64,000 nt of DNA from NCBI GenBank assembly GCA_002256985.1, contig NCGO01000018.1, positions 40,462-104,461 of the forward strand, in the 5' to 3' direction. The notes under the pieces were generated by a model that ran no database searches, was not told the DNA's origin, and worked only from the letters and a program-made list of their open reading frames with translations. Source of the DNA: Novosphingobium sp. 28-62-57. GTDB lineage: Bacteria; Pseudomonadota; Alphaproteobacteria; Sphingomonadales; Sphingomonadaceae. The translations under genes were made by a program, and so were the position numbers. Positions 54,572-62,478 of this stretch are shown piece by piece (the first letter of the stretch is position 1; each line of letters opens with the position of its first letter).

Positions 54572-55710
54572 TTCAGCAGGTCCCTTCCCACGATCATGCG
54601 CATGACCTCGTTGGTGCCTTCCAGGATGCGGTGGACGCGCAGATCGCGCCAGAACCGCTCGATCGGATAGTCACGCAAATAGCCATAGCCGCCGAACATC
54701 TGCAGCGCGCGATCGACAATAGACGATCCGCTGTCGGTCGAAAGCTTCTTTGCCATCGCGGAAAAGCGCGTCTTGTCAGGCGCATTGGCCGTCACTTTGG
54801 CGGCGGCCATATAGAGCAGCGCGCGGGCCGCTTCCAGATCGGTCGCCATGTCGGCCAGCACGAATTGGGTGTTCTGGAATTCGGCAATCGCCTTGCCGAA
54901 CTGGCGGCGGTCCTTCACATATTGCACCGCTTCATCAAGGCAGCGCTGCGCTCCGCCCAATGAACACGCGCCGATGTTCAGGCGTCCGCCATCGAGCCCG
55001 GCCATCGCAAAGCGGAAGCCATCGCCCTCTTCGCCCACGCGGTTGGCCACTGGCACGCGTGCATTGTCAAAGATCACTTGCGCGGTGGGCGAGGCGTTCC
55101 AGCCCAGCTTGCGTTCGGGCGCGCCAAAGCTGACGCCGGGGGTGTCCTTGTCGACCACTACGCAGGAAATGCCCTTCGGCCCATCCTCACCGGTGCGCAC
55201 CATGACGACGTAAACATCGTTCACCCCGCCGCCCGAGATGAACTGCTTGGTGCCATTGAGCACATAATCATCGCCATCGCGCCGGGCGGTGGTCTTGAGC
55301 GCGGCAGCATCAGAGCCAGAGCCGGGTTCGGTCAGGCAGTAGCTGGCGAACAGGTCCATGCTGACAAGGCCGGGCAGATAGCGCGCCTTCAGATCATCAC
55401 CGCCGAAGCAATCGATCATCCACGCGGCCATGTTGTGGATCGAAATGAACGCGCTGGTGGTGGGGCAGCCATAGGCCATCGCCTCCATGATCAGTGCGGC
55501 TTCCAATCGGCCAAGCCCGATACCGCCCGATTCCTCGCTGACATAGATCGCCGCAAAGCCCAGTTCCGCCGCCGCCTTGATCGTATCGCGCGGGAACAGA
55601 TGCTCCTCGTCCCACTGCGCAGCAAAGGGCGTGATGGCATCGGCGGTAAAGCGCCGGGCCATGTCCTGAATGGCGATCTGGTCTTCGGTCAGCGAAAACT
55701 GGTCGGTCAT
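54568..55710 (-). CDS. acyl-CoA dehydrogenase (isobutyryl-CoA type)
   Basis: A 380-residue FAD-dependent dehydrogenase: ALIMEAMAYGCPTTSAFISIHNM, CLTEPGSGSDAAALKTTA, KQFISGGGVNDVYVVM, and the C-terminal MFGGYGYLRDYPIERFWRDLRVHRILEGTNEVMR with the catalytic glutamate in EGTNE. In this cluster it would oxidise isobutyryl-CoA to methacrylyl-CoA. GAAGAGAG precedes the ATG at 55710. Coupled to the hydrolase gene by an ATGA overlap. Confidence 0.92.
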   Translation of the reverse strand: MTDQFSLTEDQIAIQDMARRFTADAITPFAAQWDEEHLFPRDTIKAAAELGFAAIYVSEESGGIGLGRLEAALIMEAMAYGCPTTSAFISIHNMAAWMIDCFGGDDLKARYLPGLVSMDLFASYCLTEPGSGSDAAALKTTARRDGDDYVLNGTKQFISGGGVNDVYVVMVRTGEDGPKGISCVVVDKDTPGVSFGAPERKLGWNASPTAQVIFDNARVPVANRVGEEGDGFRFAMAGLDGGRLNIGACSLGGAQRCLDEAVQYVKDRRQFGKAIAEFQNTQFVLADMATDLEAARALLYMAAAKVTANAPDKTRFSAMAKKLSTDSGSSIVDRALQMFGGYGYLRDYPIERFWRDLRVHRILEGTNEVMRMIVGRDLLK

Positions 55711-55794
55711 CTCTCTCTTCCCGTCACACGGATTACACCGCGCCCTTGATTTTGCTGGACGGCGGATCTGGTCCACCATCCATGCTGCCTGCAC

Positions 55795-56094
55795 CTATCC
55801 GCAGGAAATGCGGACAATCGTGTAGTCATCGTCATAGCTTACCGTCAGCCGATCCGCCCGGTAATCCATCGTCACCGCCGAACGCGGTGGTACCCAGCGC
55901 AAGGTCCGGGCACCCGCCAACCGCAGCAGTTCTGCCCCGCTGGCTGCACTGGCCTTGTGCCCGATGTGCGATTGCAGCGGCTCTGCATTGCAGGTGCCTT
56001 CGAGCATGGCGGGCAGGTCTTCAGCCGGGGCCGGGGCCATGCAGCCTCCAAGCCCGAGCGATGCGGCAGCGGCGCAGGTCAGAAACGGCTTCAT
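55795..56094 (-). CDS. peptidase inhibitor I78 family lipoprotein
   Basis: A 99-residue protein with a lipoprotein signal (AAAASLGLGGCMAP). The mature part is the I78 domain: CNAEPLQSHIGHKAS, RTLRWVPPRSAVTMDYRADRLTVSYDD and the C-terminal IVRISCG. The family inhibits serine proteases of the elastase type. The ATG at 56094 starts the signal; the open frame upstream overlaps the mmsA end and has no homology. It sits inside the valine cluster without an obvious metabolic link. Confidence 0.82.
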   Translation of the reverse strand: MKPFLTCAAAASLGLGGCMAPAPAEDLPAMLEGTCNAEPLQSHIGHKASAASGAELLRLAGARTLRWVPPRSAVTMDYRADRLTVSYDDDYTIVRISCG

Positions 56095-56171
56095 CGAGGA
56101 ATACTCCGGTGTTGCATGCAGATCGAAACCCCAACGCCCACCGAAGCATTCCTTTCCAAAACCGCGCTGCT

Positions 56172-57671
56172 TCAGCCCATCGTCGGGATGACAAAGGCGT
56201 TGGCAAGATCGCCCACGCCGCCATCGGGCCAGCGCTGCGTCACGGTCTTGACCTTGGTCCAGAACTTGACGCCTTCCATGCCGTGCTGGTTGGTATCGCC
56301 AAAGGCAGACCGCTTCCACCCGCCAAAGGTGTGATAGGCAACCGGCACCGGGATCGGCACGTTGATGCCGACCATGCCGACGTTGACGCGCGCGGCAAAT
56401 TCGCGCGCAGCATGGCCGTTGCGTGTGAAGATCGCCACGCCATTGCCGTACTGGTGCTTGCTGGCAAGGTCCAATGCGCCTTCGAAGTTTTCAGCGCGCA
56501 CGATCTGCAGCACGGGGCCGAAGATCTCGTTATGGTAGCTGTCCATGTCGGGCGTGACATGATCGATCAGCGTCGGGCCGACGAAGAAGCCGTTTTCGTG
56601 GCCCTGCAGCGTGAAGCCGCGTCCATCGACCACCATTTCACCGCCTTCTTCCACGCACTTGGCGATCCAGGCTTCGACCTTTTCCTTGTGCGCCTGCGTC
56701 ACCACCGGGCCATAATGGGCTTCGGGATCGGTCGAGATACCGACCTTGAGCGCATGGATCGCCGGGATCAGCTTGGCGCGCAGACGCTCTGCCGTGTCAT
56801 GCCCCACCGGCACCACCACTGGCAGCGCCATGCAGCGCTCGCCCGCCGAACCGAAGGCTGCGCCGCACAAGTCGTTCACCACCTGATCGAGATCGGCATC
56901 GGGCATGACCACGCCATGGTTCTTGGCCCCGCCCATCGCCTGCACGCGCTTACCAGCAGCGACGCCACGATTGTACACATAGTGCGCGATGTCGGATGAT
57001 CCGACAAAGCTGATCGCGCCGATGGCCGGGTGATCGAGGATGGCGTCGACCATTTCCTTGTCGCCGTGGACGACCTGGCAGATGCCTTCGGGCAGGCCGG
57101 CTTCGATGAACAGTTCGGCCAGCCGTACGGGCAGGGTCGGGTCGCGTTCGGAAGGCTTGATGATGAAGGCGTTGCCGGTGGCGATGGCAATCGCGCTCAT
57201 CCACAGGGGGATCATGCCGGGGAAGTTGAACGGCGTGATGCCCGCACCAATTCCGATGGGCTGGCGGAAGGAATAGACATCGATGCCGGGGCCTGCGCCT
57301 TGGGTAAACTCGCCCTTCAGCACGTGCGGGATGCCGCAGGCAAATTCCACCACTTCCAGCCCGCGTTGAATATCACCCTTAGAATCGGCGATGACCTTCC
57401 CATGTTCGGACGAAAGGATGTGGGCGAGGGCATCAATGTTTGCCTCGACCAGTTCCTTGAAGCGGAACATCACGCGAGCGCGGCGCTGCGGGTTGGTGGC
57501 GGCCCATGCTGGCTGGGCCTTCAGCGCAGCTTGCACGGCGCGCTCCAGCGTTTCGGCGGTGCCAAGTGCGACTTGGGCCTGCACGCCGCCGTTGTTGGGA
57601 TCGAAGATATCGCCCTTGCGCGCAGGCGCTTCGCCAGAGCCGCCGACGATGAAATGGTCTACCAAGCGCAT
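56172..57671 (-). CDS. mmsA: methylmalonate-semialdehyde dehydrogenase (CoA-acylating)
   Basis: A 499-residue aldehyde dehydrogenase of the MmsA type: PFNFPGMIPLWMSAIAIATGN, QAMGGAKNHGVVMPDADL and the catalytic cysteine in GSAGERCMALP. It turns methylmalonate semialdehyde with CoA and NAD into propionyl-CoA and CO2, the exit of valine degradation. AGAGGA lies nine bases before the ATG at 57671. Its product feeds the propionyl-CoA module at 11-20 kb. A LysR-type gene is divergent from it. Confidence 0.95.
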   Translation of the reverse strand: MRLVDHFIVGGSGEAPARKGDIFDPNNGGVQAQVALGTAETLERAVQAALKAQPAWAATNPQRRARVMFRFKELVEANIDALAHILSSEHGKVIADSKGDIQRGLEVVEFACGIPHVLKGEFTQGAGPGIDVYSFRQPIGIGAGITPFNFPGMIPLWMSAIAIATGNAFIIKPSERDPTLPVRLAELFIEAGLPEGICQVVHGDKEMVDAILDHPAIGAISFVGSSDIAHYVYNRGVAAGKRVQAMGGAKNHGVVMPDADLDQVVNDLCGAAFGSAGERCMALPVVVPVGHDTAERLRAKLIPAIHALKVGISTDPEAHYGPVVTQAHKEKVEAWIAKCVEEGGEMVVDGRGFTLQGHENGFFVGPTLIDHVTPDMDSYHNEIFGPVLQIVRAENFEGALDLASKHQYGNGVAIFTRNGHAAREFAARVNVGMVGINVPIPVPVAYHTFGGWKRSAFGDTNQHGMEGVKFWTKVKTVTQRWPDGGVGDLANAFVIPTMG

Positions 57672-57723
57672 CGAAAATCCTCTTTCAAAACAAGCTTGCC
57701 GCATCACATGCGCTACCTCACGA

Positions 57724-57770
57724 TTGCAGGCAACCGGTGAATATGCGAGGGCTACCTGCAAAATTGCAGG
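57724..57770. promoter_or_regulatory. candidate LysR operator between mmsA and its regulator
   Basis: A palindrome CCTGCAAAATTGCAGG (57755-57770, 7-bp arms) directly precedes the lysR ribosome site, and another half-site TTGCAGG lies at 57724-57730, about 35 bp away. A pair of sites with a dyad is the usual LysR layout. Confidence 0.6.
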
Positions 57771-57777
57771 TGCTTAC

Positions 57778-58674
57778 ATGCAGTCGAATGACTGGAACGA
57801 TTTTCAGGCCTTCCTTGCCGTTGCCCGTTCAGGCCAGCTTGCCCGCGCGGCCAGCGCGCTTGGCGTTGATGCCACGACCGTAGGTCGCCGCTTGCGCCGG
57901 TTGGAAACGCGCACCGGGGTCACCCTGTTCGAGCAGACTCGCGAAGGCCAGGTGCTGACCGAAGCCGGGGAGGCCATGCTTGCCGAAGTTGAGGCCATGG
58001 CCCAAGCCGCCAGCCGGATTGCCGAGCATGCCGCCAGCGGCAGCGGCCCTGCAGGCCTGCTGCGCATTAGCCTGTCCGAGGGCTTTGCCAGCTGGATCGT
58101 GGCGCCTGCACTGCGCGGCTTTGTCGAAGCATACCCGCGGCTGATCGTTGATCTGGTGGCGTCTTCGGGCTTCCTCAGCCCGTCCAAGCGTGAGGCGGAT
58201 CTGGCCGTCACCCTATCACGCCCGCGGGCCGGGCCGGTGATCGCGGGCAAGCTTTCGGATTATACCCTGCGGCTTTATGCCACGCGCGGCTATCTGGCGC
58301 AGCGCGGGCTTCCGGGCAAACCGCAGGAACTGGCGCGCGGGCACCGGCTGGTGGGATACATCCCCGATCTGCTCTATGCCCCGGAACTGCGCTATCTGGC
58401 GGAAATCGAACCTGATTTGTCCGCCACGGTGCGCTCATCCTCGATCAACGCGCAGCACCGGATGATCGCAGCCGGGGCCGGGATCGGGGTGCTGCCCTGC
58501 TTCATCGGCGATGCTGACAAGTGGCTGGTGCCGGTCCTGCCGGAGCAACGCATCACGCGCTCGTTCTGGCTGGTCACGCACAAGGACACGCACAATCTGG
58601 CGCGGGTGCGGGCGTTCAAGGACTGGCTGACAGCGCTGGTGGCGCGAGAGCGGGGGCGGTTGTTGCCGCGCTAA
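57778..58674 (+). CDS. LysR family regulator of valine/isobutyrate degradation
   Basis: A 298-residue LysR protein: N-terminal helix-turn-helix with FQAFLAVARSGQLARAASALGVDATTVGRRLRRLE, then the ligand-binding domain (LLRISLSEGFASWIVAPALRGF to GIGVLPCFIGD). The recognition helix reads TTVGRRLRRLE rather than the commoner SxVSxxIxxLE. Divergent from mmsA, so control of that gene is inferred. The ATG at 57778 is chosen because family homology begins there. Confidence 0.87.
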   Translation: MQSNDWNDFQAFLAVARSGQLARAASALGVDATTVGRRLRRLETRTGVTLFEQTREGQVLTEAGEAMLAEVEAMAQAASRIAEHAASGSGPAGLLRISLSEGFASWIVAPALRGFVEAYPRLIVDLVASSGFLSPSKREADLAVTLSRPRAGPVIAGKLSDYTLRLYATRGYLAQRGLPGKPQELARGHRLVGYIPDLLYAPELRYLAEIEPDLSATVRSSSINAQHRMIAAGAGIGVLPCFIGDADKWLVPVLPEQRITRSFWLVTHKDTHNLARVRAFKDWLTALVARERGRLLPR

Positions 58675-58722
58675 TAATCACAATTACAGTTGCGCCAGAG
58701 TTGTGTAGTTGCGCTAGAATTG

Positions 58723-58803
58723 CGCTCCCGCGAAGGCGGGGGCCTCAGGCCGGTTAAGCCAGCGTTCCGTAACAACCCTGAGGTCCCCGCCTGCGCGGGG
58801 ACG
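58723..58803. repeat. 81-bp intergenic repeat, family A copy 3
   Basis: Inverted copy of the units at 711 and 2429, again 81 bp, with the GTTGTTACGGAACGCT core on the minus strand. It lies between the convergent lysR and DUF3297 genes. Confidence 0.85.
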
Positions 58804-58822
58804 CAAGGGCATAGGAAAAGCC

Positions 58823-59152
58823 TTAAGCCTTTGCCACCGGCGCGCCTTCGCCCAAGTCTTCGTACCATGCCTCAACCGGGCCGTTCAGCTTGATGGTCAG
58901 CGGGTTGCCCTTGCGGTCCATGCTCTTGCCCGCCTGCACGCGCACCCAGCCTTCGGAAATGCAATATTCCTCAACATTGGTGCGCACCACGTCCTTGAAC
59001 CGGATGCCCACGCCCCGGCGCAGCTTGTCTGCATCAAAGTGCGGGCTGCGCGGATTGATCGCCAGCCGGTCGGGCGGCACATCGGGTCCGGAGGCGGCAG
59101 CAGGTGCTGCGGTGTCGGTTGCGGATTCGGGCTGAGTGGTTTCGTCGGTCAT
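58823..59152 (-). CDS. DUF3297 family protein
   Basis: A 109-residue protein: a disordered Ala/Thr/Ser-rich N terminus, then the DUF3297 domain with PPDRLAINPRSPHFDAD, GVGIRFKDVVRTNVEEYCISEGWVRV and MDRKGNPLTIKLNGPVE. Function unknown; proteobacterial. The ATG at 59152 is chosen over a longer frame to 59188. It is the last chromosomal gene before tRNA-Val. Confidence 0.87.
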   Translation of the reverse strand: MTDETTQPESATDTAAPAAASGPDVPPDRLAINPRSPHFDADKLRRGVGIRFKDVVRTNVEEYCISEGWVRVQAGKSMDRKGNPLTIKLNGPVEAWYEDLGEGAPVAKA

Positions 59153-59251
59153 GGCCCGCGCAAATATCTTGATTGCCCCACTTGTCAATCAAACCACTTC
59201 ATCGTAATGGCCCGCCCCTGTCATGCGGGTGCGCCAAACGCCACCCCCGAC

Positions 59252-59326
59252 GGGCGCGTAGCTCAGCGGTAGAGCACACCCTTCACACGGGTGGGGTCGC
59301 AGGTTCAATCCCTGCCGCGCCCACCA
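59252..59326 (+). tRNA. tRNA-Val (CAC)
   Basis: A 75-nt cloverleaf: acceptor GGGCGCG pairs with CGCGCCC, D arm TAGCTCAGCGGTAGAGCA, anticodon stem CACCC/GGGTG with loop TTCACAC (anticodon CAC at 59284-59286), T arm CAGGTTCAATCCCTG, discriminator A and CCA. An integrase gene follows on the minus strand, 122 bp away. Confidence 0.96.
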
Positions 59327-59357
59327 TAAATCCCTTTGAAATATAGGGAATTTATGG
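59324..59357. other. inverted repeat at the tRNA-Val 3' end, possible attachment region
   Basis: CCATAAATCCC and AGGGAATTTATGG form an imperfect hairpin starting within the CCA of tRNA-Val. It could be the tRNA terminator or part of the attachment site. No T-run follows. Confidence 0.45.
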
Positions 59358-59448
59358 ATGACCAATTTCCTTCTTTGCATGTTTCGACGCCGTTTCACCC
59401 CGAAAAGGGGCCGGAATCGGCCATCGCTCGTACAAAACCCGTACAGCA

Positions 59449-60546
59449 TCAGAGCTCCTTTCTCAGCTTGAGCCGCGTCTTGCGCTCGGCCTTCAACAGT
59501 CCCCGTCGCAGGGCCTGATTGATCTTGATCTCCGCATCCTCGGCATGCGTGTAGGTGTTGCGCATCAAATTGAGGTCGGACCAACCGCCGAACGCGCCGG
59601 CGGCCTTCTCGTCGACTCTTTCGCGGACGTTCATTTCCTGGCCGAAGCCATGGCGGCCCGCCGGATGGAACGGGATTTGCTCGATACCGGCATCTTCGCA
59701 AGCCTTGTTCCAGAGCTTTCGCGGTCCGCCACGGTCTGCATAGCCGAAGAGCCGCAGGTTCTCCGGTTTGCGCGGCCAGTCGCGAGGATAGACCTCTGGC
59801 AAGGCTGTTAGCTCGGCTAGGATTTCGTCAGGCACCCGCAGCCATCGATCCCCATGCCCCTTGGCGCCGGGAATACAGATCATGCCCTTCGCCTTGTTGA
59901 TGTGTTTGTGGGGATGCATCGAGACTGCCTGACTGATCCGGGCGCCAGTGACGAACATCAGCAGTGCCAGCGCCCCCAAGCGAGGAGACGCATGCTCCCG
60001 GAACTTGAGCAGCCATTCCCAGCTGCCCGGCGGATACTTCTTCCGCCCGGTGCTCTTGCGCTTGTTGTCCTGCGCGACCTTTTCTTTCTGGGTATAGCCC
60101 CTGACTCGAAAGGCGATTCCGCTTTCGCTGTCATTGATGTTGTTGAGTACCGCCCTGACCGGCGTGACAACCTGGCGTGTCCAGGTGTCGGTCGAACAGT
60201 TGGGATAGAGCTTCGGGCCTAGCTCGCGAACCAGCTTCGGGCTGATTTCCTGGATAGGGATCGAGCCGATCTCCAAGGTTATCGGGACGAGGTAAGCGGC
60301 TTCCTTGGGCTTGGCATCATACTTCAGAACAGCATCGGCGAACGTGATGGTCTTTTCTTCTGGATCCTCACCTAGAAGGTGGATGCGGATGGCGGTTTGC
60401 TCTTCCTTCCGGCACCAGTCCCACGCGCCTTGTTCCTCAGATGCGCCAGTGCTGCATCGGTAGTATTCGGTGATCGGCGCGCCGTTGTATTCGACCCGGC
60501 CGCGCGCCCACCAGACCGCGCCGCGGGGATAAGGCTCGAGGGGCAT
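59449..60546 (-). CDS. tyrosine recombinase / phage-type integrase
   Basis: A 365-residue tyrosine recombinase. The catalytic residues are Arg203 (TGARISQ), Lys229 (AKGHG), His294 and Arg298 (HPAGRH), Trp322 and the nucleophile Tyr332 (NTYTHAE). The N-terminal 65 residues contain a WARGRVEYNG strand pattern typical of arm-binding domains. It faces tRNA-Val, the probable attachment site. The ATG at 60546 lies 197 bp inside the 3' end of the upstream HTH gene, in another frame. Confidence 0.92.
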   Translation of the reverse strand: MPLEPYPRGAVWWARGRVEYNGAPITEYYRCSTGASEEQGAWDWCRKEEQTAIRIHLLGEDPEEKTITFADAVLKYDAKPKEAAYLVPITLEIGSIPIQEISPKLVRELGPKLYPNCSTDTWTRQVVTPVRAVLNNINDSESGIAFRVRGYTQKEKVAQDNKRKSTGRKKYPPGSWEWLLKFREHASPRLGALALLMFVTGARISQAVSMHPHKHINKAKGMICIPGAKGHGDRWLRVPDEILAELTALPEVYPRDWPRKPENLRLFGYADRGGPRKLWNKACEDAGIEQIPFHPAGRHGFGQEMNVRERVDEKAAGAFGGWSDLNLMRNTYTHAEDAEIKINQALRRGLLKAERKTRLKLRKEL

Positions 60547-60743
60547 ATCTTCTTGCTTTCGATGATGAAGTCAATTTGCTCAGGAGTAATGAGCGTGACC
60601 CGGCCCAGTTTGTGGCAAGCACCAAACTGTTTCGCCAACTCGCGCAAGGTTCGCGGCGAGAGCATGATTCCTTTCTCCGCTAGCAGCTCGGACCAACATT
60701 CGGGGGTCTTGAACCGGTCGAGGATGGGAGTGAGGTTGGTCAC
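60372..60743 (-). CDS. HTH/excisionase-like protein overlapping the integrase
   Basis: A 123-residue protein whose first 70 residues (FKTPECWSELLAEKGIMLSPRTLRELAKQFGACHKLGRVTLITPEQID) look like a winged-helix excisionase-like domain. The rest is a basic Ala/Gly/Arg tail encoded out of frame over the first 175 bp of the integrase gene. The start is GTG at 60743, overlapping the stop of the gene before it (GTGA). Small DNA-binding partners like this are common next to such integrases; the tail beginning CPSSL looks familiar from them. Function is inferred. Confidence 0.65.
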   Translation of the reverse strand: MTNLTPILDRFKTPECWSELLAEKGIMLSPRTLRELAKQFGACHKLGRVTLITPEQIDFIIESKKICPSSLIPAARSGGRAAGSNTTARRSPNTTDAALAHLRNKARGTGAGRKSKPPSASTF

Positions 60744-60961
60744 AGCAAAGGTCCCCTCGATTTGGGGGTAGGCTGCGAACCAAATTCAAGATCTGGCTCA
60801 ACCATATTGGCCTGAACGAACTCATCCACGGCGTTGGCTGGAAGAAGGAGCAAGCCATCAAGTTTCACATGGCGAAGCCGACGTGCTGCCACGAGGCGGC
60901 GGATCCGGCCCTCCGGCCAGCCCGAATGCCGCGCGATTTCTCGGATGGTCATCATTTGCAT
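60740..60961 (-). CDS. small HTH DNA-binding protein (excisionase-like)
   Basis: A 73-residue protein with a MerR/excisionase-type helix-turn-helix: MTIREIARHSGWPEGRIRRLVAARRLRHVKLDG followed by LLLPANAVDEFVQAN. GGAGG lies ten bases before the ATG at 60961; the open frame above is not needed. It overlaps the next gene by four bases and is divergent from the XRE repressor gene. Confidence 0.7.
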   Translation of the reverse strand: MQMMTIREIARHSGWPEGRIRRLVAARRLRHVKLDGLLLLPANAVDEFVQANMVEPDLEFGSQPTPKSRGPLL

Positions 60962-61066
60962 ATCAGCAAATCCTCCGTATTCTGCGTGTTCACCCGCCAA
61001 TGGCCACCCATTATTCAGATATGACAATAATATGCATTTCGTGATAATTCGCAAGCCTTTTCGTAT

Positions 61067-61471
61067 ATGACGACGATCGGACAACGATTCTTCGATGTTC
61101 GCCGCGCAAAAAAGGCGACGCAAATCGAGTTCGCCAGCAAGCTAGGACTCTCACAGTCGGCTCTCGTCGCTTATGAACGAGGTGACCGCGACCCGCCCGC
61201 CGCTGCCATTGGCAAGATCTGCCAAGAGTACCGAGTTGACCCTACTTGGCTGCTGACCGGCACAGGCATCATGTTTCGCGACAACCTGCTGCAGATGTTC
61301 GAACAGGCGATCCGCCTCGCAAAGGAGTTCAACCTCAGGTATGAGGTAAACCCGACCAGCGAAAACGAGATCAACCTCGCGAAATTGTTCTTTCAATACT
61401 TGATCGAGAACGGCACAATTTCAGACGATATGGCGGATATGCTGACCAGAAGGATGGCAGCCAATGAATGA
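61067..61471 (+). CDS. XRE family (cI-like) repressor
   Basis: A 134-residue protein with the helix-turn-helix FFDVRRAKKATQIEFASKLGLSQSALVAYERGDRDPPAAAIGKIC (about residues 8-52). The rest is an acidic/aliphatic segment with no peptidase domain. No ribosome site is visible before the ATG, so the message could be leaderless as for some phage repressors. It is divergent from the excisionase-like operon and overlaps the next gene by eight bases. Confidence 0.82.
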   Translation: MTTIGQRFFDVRRAKKATQIEFASKLGLSQSALVAYERGDRDPPAAAIGKICQEYRVDPTWLLTGTGIMFRDNLLQMFEQAIRLAKEFNLRYEVNPTSENEINLAKLFFQYLIENGTISDDMADMLTRRMAANE

Positions 61472-61928
61472 CAATGATGCGTTTGGCACTGCGGAACGAA
61501 ACCTGCATTCCTTCTTCGCCGATCGGTATCCTGATCGCGCCGCTGCCCAACGGACCATAGTTCGCCAATCCATACTACAAAGAGCACGACGCGAACATTT
61601 GAGGCTCGTGTTGCAAAGCTATATGTCTTTGATGAAATGGCTAAAGCCCGTCACACTGGCTCTGGTTTTTTTCGCATCGGCAGCATATTTCCTACGGGTG
61701 TCATCGCTAGGCTTATCAGCGGCCTTGCCAGAGCCGCACGAAGCTATGATTTTATTCCTCTTTTGCGTCCTTCTCACTCTGGAGAAGATGATTGGGCGGC
61801 CAGTCTTGCGTGGAAATGCCTGGAATTGGCGGGACGGATGGCGACTGGAGCTAAGCCCAGCGTTTAAGCGGATGTACCGCGCGAGCCATACCTCAATACA
61901 ACATCGCCGAAGAGCAAGAACCCACTAA
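61464..61928 (+). CDS. hypothetical membrane protein coupled to the XRE repressor
   Basis: A 154-residue protein with two hydrophobic segments (about residues 61-76 KPVTLALVFFASAAYF and 93-107 EAMILFLFCVLL) flanked by basic regions. No family recognised. It overlaps the repressor gene by eight bases, a phage- or island-like arrangement. It may be an exclusion or signalling partner, which is speculation. Confidence 0.55.
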   Translation: MNDNDAFGTAERNLHSFFADRYPDRAAAQRTIVRQSILQRARREHLRLVLQSYMSLMKWLKPVTLALVFFASAAYFLRVSSLGLSAALPEPHEAMILFLFCVLLTLEKMIGRPVLRGNAWNWRDGWRLELSPAFKRMYRASHTSIQHRRRARTH

Positions 61929-61992
61929 GCGTTTATGGCGAAGGGGCTTGTGACAACGCCGGACTATCAGCGCACTTTTGAGCCAGCCGGGC

Positions 61993-62083
61993 ACCCGCAA
62001 AAACCTCAGTTTTCTTGAATCTCTGAGCGCCAACTAATTGAATTTATTAGACGGCATTTGTCAGATTCGAGGTTTTTGCGGGT
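61993..62083. repeat. 15-bp perfect inverted repeat with 61-bp spacer
   Basis: ACCCGCAAAAACCTC at 61993-62007 and GAGGTTTTTGCGGGT at 62069-62083. It lies in the 238-bp gap before hipB and ends 27 bp before the first hipB operator-like palindrome. I know no assigned role; see findings. Confidence 0.9.
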
Positions 62084-62110
62084 ATCCGGCTTATCTTCTG
62101 CGAATAAGTC

Positions 62111-62124
62111 GGCCACATATGGCC
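62111..62124. promoter_or_regulatory. candidate HipB operator 1
   Basis: GGCCACATATGGCC, one base from a perfect palindrome, 41 bp upstream of the second copy and 42 bp before the hipB ATG. Confidence 0.6.
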
Positions 62125-62151
62125 CATAAGATTGACAATTTCGAACTAGTG

Positions 62152-62165
62152 GGCCATATATGGCC
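62152..62165. promoter_or_regulatory. candidate HipB operator 2
   Basis: GGCCATATATGGCC is a perfect 14-bp palindrome ending one base before the hipB ATG at 62167. It would block the transcription or translation start itself when bound. Confidence 0.65.
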
Positions 62166-62166
62166 A

Positions 62167-62478
62167 ATGCTTCTCACCCTCAATGACCAATTGGCGGACC
62201 TCGGTCGGCGGATCAAGGCGCGCCGCCTGTCGCTCGACCTTACCCAGCAAGCGGCAGCAGCTAAGTCAGGAGTAGCTCACCGAACGTGGCGGCGGATGGA
62301 AGCTGAAGGTCGAGCTTCCATTGAGGATCTTGTTCGCGCGGCCATTGCTTTGCGATGCGATGAGGGCATTGCCGCCCTGTTCCCAGAGATGGCGGCAAAC
62401 AGCATGGATGAACTGCTTGCGCAGCAACGTAAGGCAACCAAGCCTCAGCGGCAGCGCGCTACGGGGACAAGACTGTGA
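62167..62478 (+). CDS. hipB: HipB-like XRE antitoxin
   Basis: A 103-residue antitoxin with the helix-turn-helix LGRRIKARRLSLDLTQQAAAAKSGVAHRTWRRMEAEG at about residues 12-47. The tail is basic. The ATG at 62167 follows the operator directly; the open frame to 62038 above is not supported. It overlaps the hipA start by GTGA, the usual coupled toxin-antitoxin order (antitoxin first). It should bind the two GGCC palindromes with HipA. Confidence 0.85.
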   Translation: MLLTLNDQLADLGRRIKARRLSLDLTQQAAAAKSGVAHRTWRRMEAEGRASIEDLVRAAIALRCDEGIAALFPEMAANSMDELLAQQRKATKPQRQRATGTRL

